IMG/VR virus record: IMGVR_UViG_3300018418_001476 | Coordinates: 1 to 23,052 of that record | From: a virus | Reading direction: 5' to 3' (one strand) | Length of the DNA stretch: 23,052 bases | In this document: positions 12,370-19,868 of the stretch, piece by piece | How positions within the stretch are numbered: position 1 is the stretch's first letter | Layout: each line of letters starts with the position of its first letter | Translations under genes and position numbers: made by a program | The notes under the pieces: generated by a model | Database searches by the model: none | What the model was told of the DNA's origin: nothing | What the model saw: only the letters and a program-made list of their open reading frames with translations

Positions 12370-15300
12370 TTAGCCTAGCAATCTAAAGTTTCTGTAGAGA
12401 GACCTCGTTGAGAAACCCCATTTTGGATCGTAATCCAGTCGCGACATGTAGGGGCGGTTGATCTGAATGCTATCCTTCTTTGGATCAATGCCCCAACACT
12501 TAATCTTTTCTGTCTCGTTGTTTGAGTCAATAACCTCAACAATCCAGAAGTCCTTGCCCTTCTTTGTCTTTCTCGGAACAACCTTGCGTGGGATAAACCA
12601 GCAGATCTGTAGTTCCTCGTCAAACTCGGAAATGGGTGGAATGTACTTGTCCTTCAGTTTCTGGATAGTCTCGGGACTAATGACCAAGTTCATTGGGAAC
12701 ACGCCAGTCAATTCAGTCTTAAACTGGATGATCTCTTCCTCTGAGAAGTCGCCTTCTGGTCTGTAGAGATCAATGTTGTCGTGGAACTTCTTCTTGGTCT
12801 TCGGACGATCAATCACGGACGCACACCAGAAGTGCTTGCGACCTGTGAAGCGGTCGTCAATTAGACTATCCATTGCTCCTGCCCTACAGAGGGCGTCAAG
12901 TGCCTTCTTGTTTAGTTTAGCATACTTTACCTCTTCTCGGAACAAGAAATCCTCAATGTCCGTGAATGGGCGATTATCAAGCACCTGCTCCATTGCAGAC
13001 TCACCAAAGCCCTTGATGCTTGTGAGGGGCTGGATAAGAGTCTTGCCGTCGCTAGTAATCTCCCAAGTCCTACCGGATGTGTTCACGTCTACGGGCGCAA
13101 TCTTGTAGCCAAGAGACTTAGCAATGTTGATTGCGTTCTCCTTCTTGCTCTCGGGCTCTTTGTCGAGGAAAGCAGCAAGCCACTCTGCCTCGAAGTAAGT
13201 TAGGAGCCAAGCGCACTGATAAGAAATGATAGAGTAGGAAACAGCGTGGGATTTGTTGAAACCATAGCCAGAGAAGTATTCAAACTTCTCCCATAGACCC
13301 TGTGCTTCACTTCTAGCGATGCCCTTCTCCACACAACCATCAATGAACTTCTTGTGGATCGCATCCTTGACCTCAAAACCCTTTCCGGTTCCCTTCTTAG
13401 TTAGGAGTTTGCGGAGCAAGTTACCCTCGTCAAGAGTCAAATCCTTACCAAGTGCGTGAGCAATCTTGGCGATTTGTTCCTGAAAGATCAAGAAACCAAA
13501 CGTTTCTTCGGTGATCTCCTGCACCTCTGGTGTGAGATACTTGATGTACTGAGGGCTTTCCTTGGCGTCAATGTAATCCTCGTGGACGTTAGCCGATAGA
13601 GGACCGGGACGATAGATGGAAGTGATAGCGGAAACATCAATGATGTTGTTTGGCTTTACTCGCTCTGCGAAGTTCTGCGCTCCGTCCTCGGTGAACTGGA
13701 AAGTGCCTACGAAGTTGCCCTTATGGAAAACATTTTTGTAGACTCTCGCGTCATCGAGGTTGATAACGTCAGGGTGAAGGTTGTTGTCGTAGAAGTCCTT
13801 GACCTGCTTGAATGTTGGTTCTGCAATGCCGTGGTGGCGCTTGAGAATCAACTCAATAGCAGTCTCCATCATAGCAAGGGTCGAGAGACCAAGAAGATCG
13901 AACTTGATGAAGCCCATTGGTTCAAGATGGCGAACGTTCTGTCCCTCGGACCAAGGCGTCTGACGAACGCCCTTGGAGTTGATAAGGGGCATGTTCTTGT
14001 CTAGATCCTCGGCAATCACAACACCGCCAGCGTGACGAGACGCAGAGCGAACCTGACCGACGAGAGCACGGACGTGTGTCTTGACGTGAGGATACTTGCT
14101 CAAGAATCCCTTGAGAGAACTTGAGAACTCAAGCACCTCTTCCCAAGTTGGGGTGTACATTCCTGCCTTGATGCCGTGCTTCTGCTTGGCGAGAGGCGTT
14201 GCCTCCTTAATCATAGCGTTGGTTACGAGATTGACCTCGCTGAAAGGAATCTGATAGAGTTTGGAAATGTCCTTGATAAGAGACTTCAACTGGAGAGTGT
14301 TCCAGTTAGAGATTGGAGCAACACATTCCTCACCCCACAACTCAATCAACTTGTCCTTCAGTTCCATTGGGCGACTAATGTCATAATCAATGTCTGGGTA
14401 ATCCTTGGCGTCAGAACGTAGGAATCGTGAGAATAGAAGGTCGTACTTGATTGGATCGACCTGTGTGATCCCAAGAGCATAGGCAACAAGTGAACCAGCG
14501 GCAGAACCACGACCGGGACCTGCAAGCATCATTGTGTCTGTAACGTCTACGATTGCCTTCATAGTCAAGAAATACTTTGAGAAGCCTCGGTCGTCAATGA
14601 CGTGGAGTTCTTCTTTTAGTCTCGCAAGGTACTGCTTGTTGTCGGCAAGACCCAACTTACGCAGACCTTCAAGTGAGAAGTTGATTAGCGCCTCAGTTGC
14701 GGTGTGTCCTGCGGGCACAACGAATGAAGGAAGGCGAACAGTGTTATCTGGAAGGAAGTTCTCAATGCGATCAAACGCGATTCGGTGTGTCTCTTCAATA
14801 GAACGCAACACAAGGTCGTCATCGTAGTCAGTATTACACAACTTAGAGTAGTGCCTGTAGGACTCCCACATCTCGTCACCATTCTTGGGATAGAGTTCGT
14901 AACCAATCTCGTCAACAGAGACAGGCAGATCGCTCTCGGTGTCTGCCCACTGCGGGCGACCCTTACCAAGCCAACCCAAGCGCTTGTAGAGTTCTCGGTC
15001 CTTCCAAGCATCACGATTGGGGTAGTGCGAGTCTGCGGTCGAGATCACCTTTACACCAAACTCGTCACAAACCTGAATAACAAACTTGTTTAGTTCGTGC
15101 TGCTCTGGGACATTGTTCCACTGAATCTCGCCGTGCCAGCGATCACCAAAGATGTCCACCATCTGGCGGGTTGTCTCTCGCATAGCCTCAAGCACAGCCT
15201 CTGGTCCTTCCTCTCGGTTCTCCCAGTAGTTACCAGCATAGACGCCGCCAAGGCAAGCGGAGGAAGCAATAATGCCCTCGCTGTGATCCTTGAGCATCTT

Positions 15301-15810
15301 GTAGTCCATTCGAGGATAACGATAGAAGTTCTCGTCCTTGTAACTCTCGGACACAAGTTTGAAGAGGTTGTTTAGTCCCTTCTGGTTCTGAGCAAGAAGA
15401 ACGAGATGGCGACGGCGGCGTAGAATGTTGCTGCTTTTGCCCTTGCTCGCGCCTTCGTCTTCAACAGAGGCAGCAGAAGCACCAGACTTCTTGGCTTCGC
15501 GTGCCTTCTTCTTATCCTGCATTGCCTGCTCGTATTCATCCTTCCATTCATCAATAGATGGAATGAAGTAAGCCTCGCAACCAAAGATAGGCTTGAAGTC
15601 CTTGCCTTCTGCCTTCATCTTCTTAGCGTGTAGCACCTGATAAGACAGACCATTCATGTTCCCGTGGTCGGTCAGAGCAAGCGCATCAGACCCGTTGGAG
15701 TAAGCGAACTCCATGTGGTCCTGTGGGAAGCCGAGCCCATCAAAGATAGACCCAGCGACGCTGTGGGCGTGTAGCCCAACAAACTTGATTTTACTTTCTT
15801 TTCTTTCCAT
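12370..15810 (-). CDS. dnaE: DNA polymerase III alpha subunit, DnaE type, with intact PHP domain
   Basis: At 1146 residues it is close to E. coli DnaE (1160). The N-terminal PHP domain (1-270) keeps likely metal ligands: H14 and H16, D48-H49, E79, C186 and D260-x-H262, which suggests a possible PHP exonuclease. A Lys/Ala/Ser-rich insertion (about 95-130) interrupts it. The palm has GPGRGSAAGS at 431-440, catalytic PDIDYD with D473 and D475, and the third Asp D638 in KFDLLGL. Helix-hairpin-helix-like and finger regions follow (YGFNKSHAVSYS at 849-860), and an OB-like strand set lies near 1070-1107. The start overlaps the last codon of the small gene at 15810-15989 as TAATG, and its ribosome site lies in that gene. 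It is probably the phage replicase, a less common choice than family A or B enzymes. Confidence 0.96.
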   Translation of the reverse strand: MERKESKIKFVGLHAHSVAGSIFDGLGFPQDHMEFAYSNGSDALALTDHGNMNGLSYQVLHAKKMKAEGKDFKPIFGCEAYFIPSIDEWKDEYEQAMQDKKKAREAKKSGASAASVEDEGASKGKSSNILRRRRHLVLLAQNQKGLNNLFKLVSESYKDENFYRYPRMDYKMLKDHSEGIIASSACLGGVYAGNYWENREEGPEAVLEAMRETTRQMVDIFGDRWHGEIQWNNVPEQHELNKFVIQVCDEFGVKVISTADSHYPNRDAWKDRELYKRLGWLGKGRPQWADTESDLPVSVDEIGYELYPKNGDEMWESYRHYSKLCNTDYDDDLVLRSIEETHRIAFDRIENFLPDNTVRLPSFVVPAGHTATEALINFSLEGLRKLGLADNKQYLARLKEELHVIDDRGFSKYFLTMKAIVDVTDTMMLAGPGRGSAAGSLVAYALGITQVDPIKYDLLFSRFLRSDAKDYPDIDYDISRPMELKDKLIELWGEECVAPISNWNTLQLKSLIKDISKLYQIPFSEVNLVTNAMIKEATPLAKQKHGIKAGMYTPTWEEVLEFSSSLKGFLSKYPHVKTHVRALVGQVRSASRHAGGVVIAEDLDKNMPLINSKGVRQTPWSEGQNVRHLEPMGFIKFDLLGLSTLAMMETAIELILKRHHGIAEPTFKQVKDFYDNNLHPDVINLDDARVYKNVFHKGNFVGTFQFTEDGAQNFAERVKPNNIIDVSAITSIYRPGPLSANVHEDYIDAKESPQYIKYLTPEVQEITEETFGFLIFQEQIAKIAHALGKDLTLDEGNLLRKLLTKKGTGKGFEVKDAIHKKFIDGCVEKGIARSEAQGLWEKFEYFSGYGFNKSHAVSYSIISYQCAWLLTYFEAEWLAAFLDKEPESKKENAINIAKSLGYKIAPVDVNTSGRTWEITSDGKTLIQPLTSIKGFGESAMEQVLDNRPFTDIEDFLFREEVKYAKLNKKALDALCRAGAMDSLIDDRFTGRKHFWCASVIDRPKTKKKFHDNIDLYRPEGDFSEEEIIQFKTELTGVFPMNLVISPETIQKLKDKYIPPISEFDEELQICWFIPRKVVPRKTKKGKDFWIVEVIDSNNETEKIKCWGIDPKKDSIQINRPYMSRLDYDPKWGFSTRSLYRNFRLLG

Positions 15811-15989
15811 TATTTTGCCTCCGATAGTAGTTTGAGAATCCGATAATTGTGTTTACTAATCACGCCTTTTCTTGTGGGAGTGTCGGTGGTTAGCCACCTG
15901 ATGGTGTTAGTCCCGAACTCATCAAAAGAGAGAACTACACCAAAGCACCAAGGGTAGTCCCTGTGTCTTACCAGATCACCGACTCTCAT
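15810..15989 (-). CDS. MKVGD-type small protein, paralog D, coupled to dnaE
   Basis: A 59-residue frame opens at ATG 15989 after AGGAGGG and ends at TAA overlapping the dnaE ATG. It starts MRVGDLVRHRDYPWCFGVV and ends YRILKLLSEAK. It is a paralog of the products at 16594, 16755 and 17070: the same MxVGDLV start, a Trp or hydrophobic centre, and an LLSE end. The pattern suggests a small SH3/KOW-like beta barrel. The codons for LLSEA contain GGAGG, which is the ribosome site for dnaE, so polymerase synthesis probably depends on translation of this gene. It has its own promoter at 16012-16040. Confidence 0.8.
   Translation of the reverse strand: MRVGDLVRHRDYPWCFGVVLSFDEFGTNTIRWLTTDTPTRKGVISKHNYRILKLLSEAK
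15816..15830 (-). repeat. 15-base repeat encoding LLSEA and a Shine-Dalgarno (copy 1 of 3)
   Basis: Minus-strand CTACTATCGGAGGCA, identical at 16758-16772 and 17073-17087. Each copy ends a MKVGD-type gene and supplies GGAGG for the next gene; here the next gene is dnaE. Confidence 0.9.
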
Positions 15990-16011
15990 TACAATCCCTC
16001 CTTACCCCTCT

Positions 16012-16040
16012 AATCTAACGGGTGATCGCCCTCCTGTCAA
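16012..16040 (-). promoter_or_regulatory. Sigma70-like promoter ahead of paralog D and dnaE
   Basis: Minus-strand TTGACA (16040-16035), 17 bases, TAGATT (16017-16012), 23 bases before the paralog D start at 15989. It follows a hairpin (16065-16095) that may end the upstream transcript, so it probably drives paralog D, dnaE and the basic peptide. Confidence 0.75.
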
Positions 16041-16064
16041 GGGCAGAGCCGAAGAATAAATAGT

Positions 16065-16095
16065 GAGGGCAGCACCCAAAACGAGCGCTGCCCTC
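16065..16095 (-). terminator. Hairpin, probable weak terminator
   Basis: Minus strand: GAGGGCAGC (16095-16087), 13-base loop, perfect complement GCTGCCCTC (16073-16065), then ACTATTTATTC. The stem is nine GC-rich pairs but the tail is only moderately T-rich. It lies after the gene at 16114 and before the promoter at 16012-16040. Confidence 0.5.
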
Positions 16096-16113
16096 GGAAA
16101 GAATTTGGTTATT

Positions 16114-16515
16114 TTAGTTAGCGTTTGCTTGGTTGACAAAAAGGCACTCTTCTGCCTCAATCAACTTGTCTTCTGCTCTGTCTACAACTTTGTTCAACTG
16201 GTCTAGGTGAAACTCTGCTGAGTCAAGGTTCTTTCTGTCGATTGACTCTAGAACTAGATTGTACTCAGTTCCAGCAGATTGTCCTAGCATGTGGATAGCA
16301 CTTACGCTAGAGTCTACGCACTTGTAGGAGTTCATTTCTTCCATAAAGATTGCGTCTGTGAGAACCTCGTCGGCTTCCTCAGAAATAAGGTCAAATCGAT
16401 CCATCTCTTGTTCTAGTAGGATTTCGATCTTTTCTGTTGAACCAGTGTCCTCTTTTGGTGCGACCTCGGTCATGGGGGCATTCATGCCAGCGATTAGAAA
16501 CATTAACTTAAACAT
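16114..16515 (-). CDS. Hypothetical helical acidic protein
   Basis: The 133-residue product starts MFKLMFLIAGMNAP, a short hydrophobic stretch probably too short for a signal peptide. It continues with a Glu/Asp-rich, heptad-like helical body (EKIEILLEQEMDRFDLISEEADEV, and DQLNKVVDRAEDKLIEAEE). The two helical halves could form an antiparallel coiled coil. The ribosome site is AGAAGGAG. It is flanked upstream by paralog C with a 78-base gap and downstream by the hairpin at 16065-16095. No family or catalytic motif is seen. Confidence 0.7.
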   Translation of the reverse strand: MFKLMFLIAGMNAPMTEVAPKEDTGSTEKIEILLEQEMDRFDLISEEADEVLTDAIFMEEMNSYKCVDSSVSAIHMLGQSAGTEYNLVLESIDRKNLDSAEFHLDQLNKVVDRAEDKLIEAEECLFVNQANAN

Positions 16516-16593
16516 TGTGAAACTCCTTCTTAAGTGTTCTAATGTTATTAACGGAATCCGATCGCATTTACATTAGGGGTGATCCTATTTTTT

Positions 16594-16755
16594 TTAGGTC
16601 TCGGAGAGAAGGGTGAGTTTATGGGCTAGAAGGGTGTGTAGTTGCCCTTCGATCATTACCTCTACAACATAGCCCACCATAAATTTCTTCTTTTGTTCTC
16701 CGACTATGACGCCGATCTTTTTGTCGGAGGTCATAACCAGATCACCGACTTTCAT
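16594..16755 (-). CDS. MKVGD-type small protein, paralog C
   Basis: A 53-residue frame from ATG 16755, overlapping the paralog B stop as TAATG, to TAA at 16594. It starts MKVGDLVMTSDKKIGVIVG and ends KLTLLSET. The ribosome site GGAGG comes from the LLSEA codons of paralog B. Its first 20 bases are identical to those of paralog B, showing recent duplication. It lacks the LLSEA block itself (LLSET) and ends the tandem run. SH3/KOW-like fold suspected. Confidence 0.78.
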   Translation of the reverse strand: MKVGDLVMTSDKKIGVIVGEQKKKFMVGYVVEVMIEGQLHTLLAHKLTLLSET

Positions 16756-16940
16756 TATGCCTCCGATAGTAGAATAAGATTTCTTTCGTCAAAATTGGTC
16801 GCTAGTCTAGGGAAAGTCTGTTGGTCTAGCCAGAGAATTCTGTGACACCTGATCTTTCCACCAGAATAGGTGATAGTGTGGGTAATAAAGCCGTGCCTGC
16901 CTTTATGGTTTCTGTGACAAACCAGATCACCGACTTTCAT
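16755..16940 (-). CDS. MKVGD-type small protein, paralog B
   Basis: I start this at ATG 16940 (61 residues) because AGGAGG precedes it; a longer reading to 16976 begins in the zinc-peptide gene without a ribosome site. It starts MKVGDLVCHRNHKGRHGFI and ends RNLILLSEA. The centre has strands (KIRCHRILWLD) fitting a small beta barrel. The stop overlaps paralog C as TAATG, with GGAGG inside the LLSEA codons. It overlaps the preceding zinc-peptide gene by 14 bases in another frame. Confidence 0.8.
   Translation of the reverse strand: MKVGDLVCHRNHKGRHGFITHTITYSGGKIRCHRILWLDQQTFPRLATNFDERNLILLSEA
16758..16772 (-). repeat. 15-base repeat encoding LLSEA and a Shine-Dalgarno (copy 2 of 3)
   Basis: Same sequence as 15816-15830. 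Here it ends paralog B and provides the ribosome site of paralog C. Confidence 0.9.
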
Positions 16941-17070
16941 TATGCCTCCTTGCTGCTGGCTTCTCAAACCAAACATTACATTTTAGGCAGCCCGGCTGTG
17001 GATAGAACCCACCTACATAGCGATAGAAGGTCTTGGAATTACATTTTGGACAAGAATGATAATGGCTCAT
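16927..17070 (-). CDS. 47-residue zinc-ribbon-like peptide
   Basis: A short frame opens at ATG 17070, overlapping the paralog A stop as TAATG and using GGAGG from paralog A's LLSEA codons. It starts MSHYHSCPKCNSKTFYRY and has a second pair, CLKC, at 28-31, so CPKC (7-10) and CLKC form a classical four-cysteine zinc ribbon. The end, RRHNESR, is basic and overlaps paralog B by 14 bases. Likely a small nucleic-acid or protein adaptor; no family named. Confidence 0.78.
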   Translation of the reverse strand: MSHYHSCPKCNSKTFYRYVGGFYPQPGCLKCNVWFEKPAARRHNESR

Positions 17071-17264
17071 TATGCCTCCGATAGTAGTTTGAGTTGTCTT
17101 TTATTACACCATTGATCTCGCTTTACTCTTTCTCCAAACATCCAGTTATGATAAGTCCAGACAACAAAAACAATTTCTTGTGTTCTTTTTGAGTTGTTCT
17201 CGGGAACTTCCATAATGAAGCCTTTGTTGCCCCAAGAATCTGTTACATAATCACCGACTTTCAT
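17070..17264 (-). CDS. MKVGD-type small protein, paralog A
   Basis: The start at ATG 17264 gives 64 residues beginning MKVGDYVTDSWGNKGFIME and ending QLKLLSEA. The upstream stop overlaps as ATGA and GGAGGACGAGG is the ribosome site; a reading from 17282 begins within that site's flank. The central strands (EIVFVVWTYHN) support a small SH3/KOW-like barrel. It is the first gene of the small-protein cassette and follows the promoter at 17283-17311. Confidence 0.8.
   Translation of the reverse strand: MKVGDYVTDSWGNKGFIMEVPENNSKRTQEIVFVVWTYHNWMFGERVKRDQWCNKRQLKLLSEA
17073..17087 (-). repeat. 15-base repeat encoding LLSEA and a Shine-Dalgarno (copy 3 of 3)
   Basis: Same sequence as 15816-15830. 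Here it ends paralog A and provides the ribosome site of the zinc-ribbon peptide. Confidence 0.9.
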
Positions 17265-18145
17265 TCCTCGTCCTCCACACATAATCTATTCAGTTTGTGT
17301 GGTTTTGTCAAGCGCCAGTTGGGCGATCCCACGAGATTATCTGACGCGAGATAGGCGCGGTAGCCGTCCCAGTCCCTGAGATCGTAGAACCAGTCAAGTT
17401 CTTGGCGGAAGCAGTCTTCTTCGCTTACCTTCTCAAAGATTGTTGCGAGGTCAAAGTGGCGGGCAGACCAGCGTTCTTTCAGGGGTAGTTTGCGAAGGTC
17501 TTTCCAAGTTTCGCCTTCGCCCATAGGTCCGTATTCTTTTGTCGTCAGTTTATTGACCCAACGGCGGCACTGGATAAAGTCTTCTCCGCGCATAGTGAAT
17601 GGGATTGGTAAATTATCCTTTACTGTCTTACCCTCAATAGTAAAGAAAAAGTTCTTTGTGGTGTTGAAGAGATCTTTTCTGTGTTCTCGGATAGACCAAA
17701 AGTTCATCATTCCGTGCGGGAATGAAACAAAGTATTTCTTCGGAACAACCCACTTTGAAATTCTGTAAGAGGTGTACCAAGCAGAATGCATTCCGAACAG
17801 AGCAGACCACCCGTAACTATCGCGTCTCTCTCGGTCTTTTGGAAGAATAGGCACATAATAGATTGGAATGTGGGTTCTGCGCTGGACGATTCGGTTGTCT
17901 ATGTAGTCGTCCCAGAAATAGACAGGATCATAGACCCACTCGCCTACGTGTCTCTTTACCATAGGTGCGAGGTCGTCGTTTGCTACGATCCAGATTGTAG
18001 AACAACCAGCCATAGCGCACTCAAACACGGACTTTTGGATAAGAGTAAAGTCGTTCTCTATTGGAAGCATAAACGAGTCATAGGGCAACTGGAAATTGTC
18101 CTTGAAGTTCGCTAATGGGATAATGCCTGCTAGGTGTTTAGCCAT
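17261..18145 (-). CDS. Putative GT-A-fold nucleotidyltransferase-like protein
   Basis: The 294-residue protein opens AGIIPLANF, then MLPIENDFTLIQKSVFECAM and AGCSTIWIVANDD at about 48-60. This order and pattern (a strand, a helix after TLIQKSV, then a strand ending in IV) resembles sugar-phosphate or CTP nucleotidyltransferases, but the Gly-rich nucleotide loop is replaced by LANFKDNFQLP, so activity is uncertain. A second conserved-looking block is FVSFPHGMMNFW (about 159-170). Many Trp, Tyr and Arg residues and a C-terminal segment with LVGSPNWRLTKPHK suggest a specific ligand pocket. It overlaps the preceding gene by 16 bases, so the two are probably a functional pair. A promoter for the next cassette lies in its last codons. 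Confidence 0.6.
   Translation of the reverse strand: MAKHLAGIIPLANFKDNFQLPYDSFMLPIENDFTLIQKSVFECAMAGCSTIWIVANDDLAPMVKRHVGEWVYDPVYFWDDYIDNRIVQRRTHIPIYYVPILPKDRERRDSYGWSALFGMHSAWYTSYRISKWVVPKKYFVSFPHGMMNFWSIREHRKDLFNTTKNFFFTIEGKTVKDNLPIPFTMRGEDFIQCRRWVNKLTTKEYGPMGEGETWKDLRKLPLKERWSARHFDLATIFEKVSEEDCFRQELDWFYDLRDWDGYRAYLASDNLVGSPNWRLTKPHKLNRLCVEDEE
17283..17311 (-). promoter_or_regulatory. Sigma70-like promoter ahead of the MKVGD cassette
   Basis: Minus-strand TTGACA (17311-17306), 17 bases, TAGATT (17288-17283), entirely inside the 3' end of the nucleotidyltransferase-like gene. The first start codon, paralog A at 17264, is 18 bases after the -10, giving a very short leader. Confidence 0.7.
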
Positions 18146-19020
18146 AATGGTCCTAAAATTCTTTTGTGGGCTCTCGCTATGTCGGGGAGTTGTAGGAGAA
18201 GTGTTTCCTCAGAAATCTGCGGAACTTTGATCGAATCTGTCTCCAACCAAATTGGAGGAGATGATAGGAATTTATGGCGATCGAGCGCTTCAACCTTGAA
18301 ACTTCTGTATTTTCTCGATCCGTCTGCTTGCCATCCATTTTTTGGTCCTCTTAGTCCTAAATCCTTCATTTTCTTGACGGCTGTAATCCTCACTATGGTC
18401 TCTGAAAAATCAAAGTCGCCAATCTGTTCGTCTGATAAAATTGAGAGCACACAGGCGTCTTTTACGGGGTTATTGCCGTCAATTCTGTGAGTTGGATAGA
18501 ACCAGATCTCATTACAGAAGTGGTCTTCGCTCCCTATAAAGCCAAGGTGGTGCTTGCCGCCCCTTGAAAAGGCTAGTCTATCCCACACTTGATAGGTTTT
18601 TGGTCTATTCTCGCAAGGAAGCAGATTGTAGGTTGCGTGCTCGTCAAAGTAGTAGCAAACTCCGAAGTCAATTGACCTTAGTTTAGCATAATCGGAGTAG
18701 CCCGTCAAGGTGTTTTCGTCCAAACGGATCGAAGAACATAGATCAGAGAAAGGCACAAGCCCTTTCAATCCGAGAACAAAGAGCAAGTGCTCCCAAAGAG
18801 CGATCTTTTGCTGACCTGTGGCTAGTTCGCCGTCGGGTGTAGTCCAGAGTTGAGGTTCGTTGTGAAGACCCCAACTAGACAGGTCAACAGATAGTCCAAA
18901 GAAATCAAACTCAAACGGCTTCTCTGGTTCTGTGAAGAACACGGGAATGTCCCGTTCTGCTGCGAACAAGAGGGCGCGGAGAGAAGAGCCAACTACGATT
19001 TCGTCGTAGTAAGGGTTCAA
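18130..19020 (-). CDS. Hypothetical protein with Rossmann-like N-terminus
   Basis: The 296-residue product starts YYDEIVVGSSLRALLFAAERDIPVFFTE. This is a strand, short Gly/Ser turn, helix and second strand ending in Glu, the layout of a dinucleotide-binding Rossmann unit; the canonical GxGxxG is reduced to GSS, so cofactor binding is uncertain. The rest has no recognisable motif, though HLGFIGSEDHF and IRITAVKKMKDLG are strand-rich. Translation begins at a TTG overlapping the previous stop TGA, with GGGGGA upstream. It overlaps the nucleotidyltransferase-like gene, so the pair may build or transfer a small-molecule group. That pathway is conjecture. Confidence 0.6.
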   Translation of the reverse strand: MNPYYDEIVVGSSLRALLFAAERDIPVFFTEPEKPFEFDFFGLSVDLSSWGLHNEPQLWTTPDGELATGQQKIALWEHLLFVLGLKGLVPFSDLCSSIRLDENTLTGYSDYAKLRSIDFGVCYYFDEHATYNLLPCENRPKTYQVWDRLAFSRGGKHHLGFIGSEDHFCNEIWFYPTHRIDGNNPVKDACVLSILSDEQIGDFDFSETIVRITAVKKMKDLGLRGPKNGWQADGSRKYRSFKVEALDRHKFLSSPPIWLETDSIKVPQISEETLLLQLPDIARAHKRILGPLWLNT

Positions 19021-19649
19021 CTATCCCCCTTCATCTCCTTGATTACCTGCTTTGCGAGGCGTGAGATGAGGAACTTTGTATTGTTCTGCATTTTGCTCTT
19101 GATCTCAAGTCCTTCTGCGAACTTGATTGGTCGCTTGGACTTGCCGACGCGGGTCATAAACTCGCCTTCCTTGCCGCCAAGGAAACTACCCATTTCCTCT
19201 TCTTTACCGTAGCCGGGGAACTCTGCGTCGTTAGTGCCGATAAGGTAAGACTCTTCGCCGCCTCGGGGAACGAACAAGACAGAATCCTGACAAAAGTGCT
19301 CTCCAAGACCAGCGATAGAAGCCTTGAAGTTCGGGTCGTCTTTGAGATTTACAACAAAGAATGAGTCTTCCTTTACCTCTTTTGCGGCGTCAGTTCCAAA
19401 GTCCTCAACATAAGTGCCGTCTACGTCAGTGACGCCATAGCCTTTCTGTAAAAGAACAGCCTTCATCTGGCGGTTGCGCTCGTAGTTCTCCATAGCGTTG
19501 CTGTGGTCTGGACGGCACTTTGTTCTATCCTTTGGATTATCACGAAACGCAGTCAAGAATGCTGTGTCGTGGTTTAGAATGTGCTCGTAGGTACGGCTGA
19601 TTGAACTTTCGTTTATAAAGCCCTTCCACTCGTTTAGTATTTCTTTCAT
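19017..19649 (-). CDS. Hypothetical protein, possibly DUF3293-like
   Basis: The 210-residue protein starts MKEILNEWKGFINESS, a leader I associate with large-phage proteins. The middle has NRQMKAVLLQKGYGVTDVDG, SFFVVNLKDD, LGEHFCQDSVLFVPRGG and YLIGTND. This succession loosely resembles DUF3293 proteins. The C-terminus is a basic amphipathic helix (ISRLAKQVIKEMK). The ribosome site is GGGAGAACAACA. Its stop overlaps the TTG start of the next gene. The family suggestion is low confidence. Confidence 0.65.
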   Translation of the reverse strand: MKEILNEWKGFINESSISRTYEHILNHDTAFLTAFRDNPKDRTKCRPDHSNAMENYERNRQMKAVLLQKGYGVTDVDGTYVEDFGTDAAKEVKEDSFFVVNLKDDPNFKASIAGLGEHFCQDSVLFVPRGGEESYLIGTNDAEFPGYGKEEEMGSFLGGKEGEFMTRVGKSKRPIKFAEGLEIKSKMQNNTKFLISRLAKQVIKEMKGDS

Positions 19650-19673
19650 TGTTGTTCTCCCGCTGTAATTAGT

Positions 19674-19868
19674 TTATTCCTCGCCTTCTTCTTCGCAAAA
19701 CAGATCGATGTAAGTCTCAATCTGGCTGAGAATTTCAAAAGCAAGGTTCTTTGCTTTCTTCATTTGTTTTGGGTCATTCAGGTCAAACCTGATTGTGCTA
19801 TGTTTCAGTCTCTTATTGTAGCGCGTGTGTTCGCCGTCTACAATAACAAAAACGTTATCTGTACTCAT
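19674..19868 (-). CDS. Small hypothetical protein
   Basis: The 64-residue protein starts MSTDNVFVIVDGEHTRYNKR and ends with a helix and an acidic tail (LFCEEEGEE). Its ATG overlaps the thyX stop as ATGA, with GGAGAACGA as ribosome site, so it should be made with ThyX. No motif or family is recognised. Confidence 0.7.
   Translation of the reverse strand: MSTDNVFVIVDGEHTRYNKRLKHSTIRFDLNDPKQMKKAKNLAFEILSQIETYIDLFCEEEGEE

Noticed and set aside
16516-16593. Widely spaced inverted repeat CTAATGT/ACATTAG and an eight-T tract on the plus strand near 16588-16595
   Set aside because: Arms are only seven bases with a long loop, and the A/T tract follows the paralog C stop without a stem beside it, so neither a terminator nor an operator can be supported.
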